Source of the DNA: Pocillopora verrucosa
Taxonomy: Eukaryota > Cnidaria > Anthozoa > Scleractinia > Pocilloporidae
NCBI RefSeq assembly: GCF_036669915.1
Contig: NC_089316.1
Coordinates: 25,144,493 to 25,208,492 of the forward strand
Length of the DNA: 64,000 bases
Direction of reading: 5' to 3'
The notes under the pieces: generated by a model
Seen by the model: the letters and a program-made list of their open reading frames with translations, nothing else
Database searches by the model: none
What the model was told of the DNA's origin: nothing
Shown here: in pieces, positions 61,431 through 64,000 of the stretch
Position numbering within the stretch: the first letter of the stretch is position 1
How the letters are laid out: each line of letters opens with the position of its first letter
Position numbers and translations under genes: made by a program

Positions 61431-61662
61431 GAACCATCTCGCGTTTGTGTTTTGGTGAAATGTAGCAAAAAACTGCAAATCCGTTTGCAGAAACATGACG
61501 GAAACGAACAACGGCGGAAATGTGCTGGCTTAAATATGACGGAAACGTGACTTGGCATTTCCGTTCCGTTAACGTGACGGAAACATGGAGTTGCATGTTT
61601 CCGCCACGTTTCAGAAATACGGAAACATGTGATTTCGTCCTGTGACAAACGCGAGATGGTTC
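61431..61662. repeat. Centre of the inverted satellite: transposon end between 18-bp inverted repeats
   Basis: GAACCATCTCGCGTTTGT (61431-61448) and its exact complement (61645-61662) flank a 196-bp segment. That segment is the inverted copy of 37205-37453 and ends CGTCCTGTG at 61644. It holds several CGGAAAC motifs. Confidence 0.8.
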
Positions 61663-64000
61663 TTTGAACAACAAGGAATCTTAATGCGACAGCTGTGTTA
61701 TCTAATCCGGTTAGGCCAAATGAGACAGTTGTGTGACTTAGGTCGGTTGGTGCCAATGAGACAATTGTGTCATTTGATCTGGTTGACCCAAATGAGACGA
61801 GTTGTGTCATTTGATCCGGTTACCCAAAGAAGACAGTTGTGTGCACTGAGCTGGTTGGGCCAAACGAGACAGCCAAAATTAGACATTGTATTATTTAAGC
61901 CAGTTTAAGGCCAAATGAGACAGTTGTGTGATTTGGGCCCGCTGGGCCAAATGAGACAGTTATGTAATTTAAGTCAGTTGGGCCAGATGAGACCACTGTG
62001 TCATTTGATCTGGTTAGCCCAAGTAAGTTGAACCGGTTGTGCCAAATGAGACAGTTGCGTCATTTAATCTGGTTTGTCCAAATGAGACAGTTGTTTGATT
62101 TGAGCTGATTGTATCAGATGATACAGTTGTGTGACTTGAGCCAGTTGGGCCAAATGAGATGGGCCAAATGAGACAGTTGTGTGATATGAGCCAGTTGGGT
62201 CAGGTAAGACAGTTGTTGTGATTTAAGTCGCTGGGCAAAACAAGACATTTGTGTGATTTAAGTCAGATGAGACGGTGTGGGATTTGAGCCGGTTGGGCCA
62301 ATGAGACAGTTATGTAATTTAAGTCGGTTGGGCCAAATGAGACCACTGTGTCATTGATCTGTTGGCCCAAGTAAGACAAGTTGAACCAGTTGTGCCAAAT
62401 GAGACAGTTGCGTCATTTAATCTGGTTTGTCCAAATGAGACAGTTGTGTGATTTGAGCCGGTTGTATCAGATGAGACAGTTGTGTGACTTGAGCCAGTTG
62501 GGCCAAATGAGATGGTCCAAATGAGACAGTTGTGTGATAATGAGCCAGTTGGGTCAGGTGAGACAGTTGTGTGATTTAAGTCGATTGGGCAAACAAGACA
62601 GTTGTGTGATTTACGTCAGATGAGACGGTTGTGGGATTTGAGCCGGTTGGGGCTCAAAATGAGACAGTTATGTAATTTAAGTCGGTTGGGCCAAATGAGA
62701 CCACTGTGTCATTTGATCTGGTTGGCCCAAGTAAGACAAGTGAACCGGTTGTGCCGAATGAGACAGTGTGTGTCATTTAATCTGGTTGTCCCAATGAGAC
62801 AGTTGTGTGATTTGAGCCGGTTGTATCAGATGAGACAGTTGTGTGAATCTTGCAGCACAGTTTGGGCCAAATGAGCATGACTGGGCCAAATGTGATGACA
62901 GTAGTTGTGATATGAGCCAGTGATGGGCTGTCAGGTGAATACAGTTGTGGGATTGATTAAGGCGGATTAATTTTTTTGGTTTTTGGGCACAACGAATGAG
63001 ACAGCATATGTGGTGTCATTTTTTTGGTTTGGCTTCAAATGAGACAAGTTGTGCAAATGAGGACAGTTGTGTGATGTAAGGTTGACGTTGGCGCAAAACA
63101 AAGAACAGTTGTGTGATTTGAGTCCAGATGAGACGGTTGTGGTATTTGAATGCCGGTTGGGCTCAAATGAGACGACTGTGTGTCACTTGGATCTGATTGG
63201 GCAAAATGAGACACAGTTGTGTGATTTGTGCCGGTTGGTGTCAGATGGAGCGGCGGTTGGTGGGATTTGAGGCCAGTGTAGGCCAAATGAGACAGTTGTG
63301 TTCATTTGATCTGGATTGGGCCCAAACGAGGCAAGGTTGTGGTGATTTGAGCCAGTTAGGCCAAATGACACAGTTGTGTGATATTAAGTCGGGTTGGGCC
63401 AAATGAGACCGCGTGTCATTTGATCTGGTTGGCCCAAATAAGACAAGTTGAACCGGTTGTGCCAAATGAAGACAGTTGTGTCCATTTAATCTGGTTTGTC
63501 CACAATGAGACAGTTGTGTGATTTGAGCCGGTTGGATCAGATGAGATTGTTGTGTGATTTAGAACCAGTTGCGGCCAAGTGAGACCATTTCTGGGATGTG
63601 AGTCTGGTTAGGACAAAAGAGACAATTTGTGTCATTTTTGATGCTGGTTAACTGCCAAATGAGGACATTCATGTGAGTGTAGTGGATTGGGCAAAATGAG
63701 ACATTTCTGAGGGGACAGTTCTGTGATTTGAGCCAAATGACACTGTGGTGTGAGTGATTTGAGCCACTGTTAGGTTCAAAATGAGACAGAACCGGCTGTG
63801 TTTTGAGCCAGTTGTGTCATTTGATTAAGTTGGGCCAAATGAGACAGTTGTCTGATTTGAAGGCCATTTGGGCCAAATGACGTGACAGTTGTACAAATTG
63901 AGACAGGTGTGTGTACGCCAAATGACACAGTTGTGTCACTTTAAATCATAGTAGGGGCAAATTAGGACATTTGTGTTGATTTTAGCCGGTTGGGGCCAAA
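61663..64000 (-). repeat. 36-bp minisatellite, right arm in inverted orientation
   Basis: Same unit as the left arm but reverse complemented (GAGACAGTTGTGTGATTTG..). A marker variant (CCAAGTAAG..GAACCGGTTGTGCC) recurs near 61990, 62345, 62702 and 63415, a spacing of about 357 bp or its double, so ten 36-bp units form a higher-order repeat. Indels become frequent after about 62850. The array runs off the window. Confidence 0.88.

Noticed and set aside
60190..61550. Long open frames with the repeat TVSFGPTGSNHT as a possible repetitive protein
   Set aside because: The 36-bp unit keeps frames open on both strands by arithmetic. No start context, splice sites or non-repeat domain is present.
60150..64000. 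CRISPR-like periodic repeat
   Set aside because: Units are contiguous and mutually similar with no unique spacers, and the genome is animal.

Overview
The window is animal nuclear DNA, AT-rich, with many short phase-consistent exons in GT..AG introns and abundant mobile elements. The family mix (adhesion-type GPCRs, a tRNA-headed SINE, CR1/L2-like LINE, Penelope-like RT, a Tnp2-type DNA transposon) suggests a cnidarian, most likely a stony coral. That assignment is inference, since no species marker is present.

The left half (about 1.7-35.7 kb) is a plus-strand tandem array of three adhesion GPCR genes, here called A (1752-12098), B (14847-24495) and C (28158-35670). They share one exon layout: signal peptide, a Cys-rich N-terminal module I do not recognise, a GAIN-like stalk, a cleavage-type GPS (..CNHLTHFA..), seven membrane segments and a basic tail. 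A (695 codons) and B (692 codons) are a recent duplication of about 12.5-13 kb that includes flanks and introns. C is more diverged. B carries a GT-to-AT change at the splice donor just before the GPS exon; read through, it would give a 333-residue soluble ectodomain. A fourth copy, D, lies inverted at 48.0-56.9 kb. Its intron holds a LINE and a Penelope-like remnant, and it lacks TM2-TM7 next to an assembly gap.

From 37.2 to 46.9 kb lies a Tnp2 (CACTA/EnSpm-like) DNA transposon. It has a subterminal zone packed with GTTTCCG/CGGAAAC motifs, a leftward five-exon gene (288 aa) and a divergent rightward Tnp2 transposase broken by frameshifts. It runs into a 100-N gap (46944-47043). A second, internally deleted copy starts at 57350, fusing the same left end to the 3' end of the transposase, directly upstream of gene D.

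The right end (60.15-64.0 kb) is a 36-bp minisatellite arranged as two inverted arms around a centre that contains a copy of the transposon terminus flanked by an 18-bp perfect inverted repeat. Other notable items are a 72-bp perfect palindrome carrying a hammerhead-ribozyme core (30.3-30.5 kb, in an intron of C), non-autonomous elements in the introns of A and B, and a conserved GC-AG intron after TM2 in A and B but not C.
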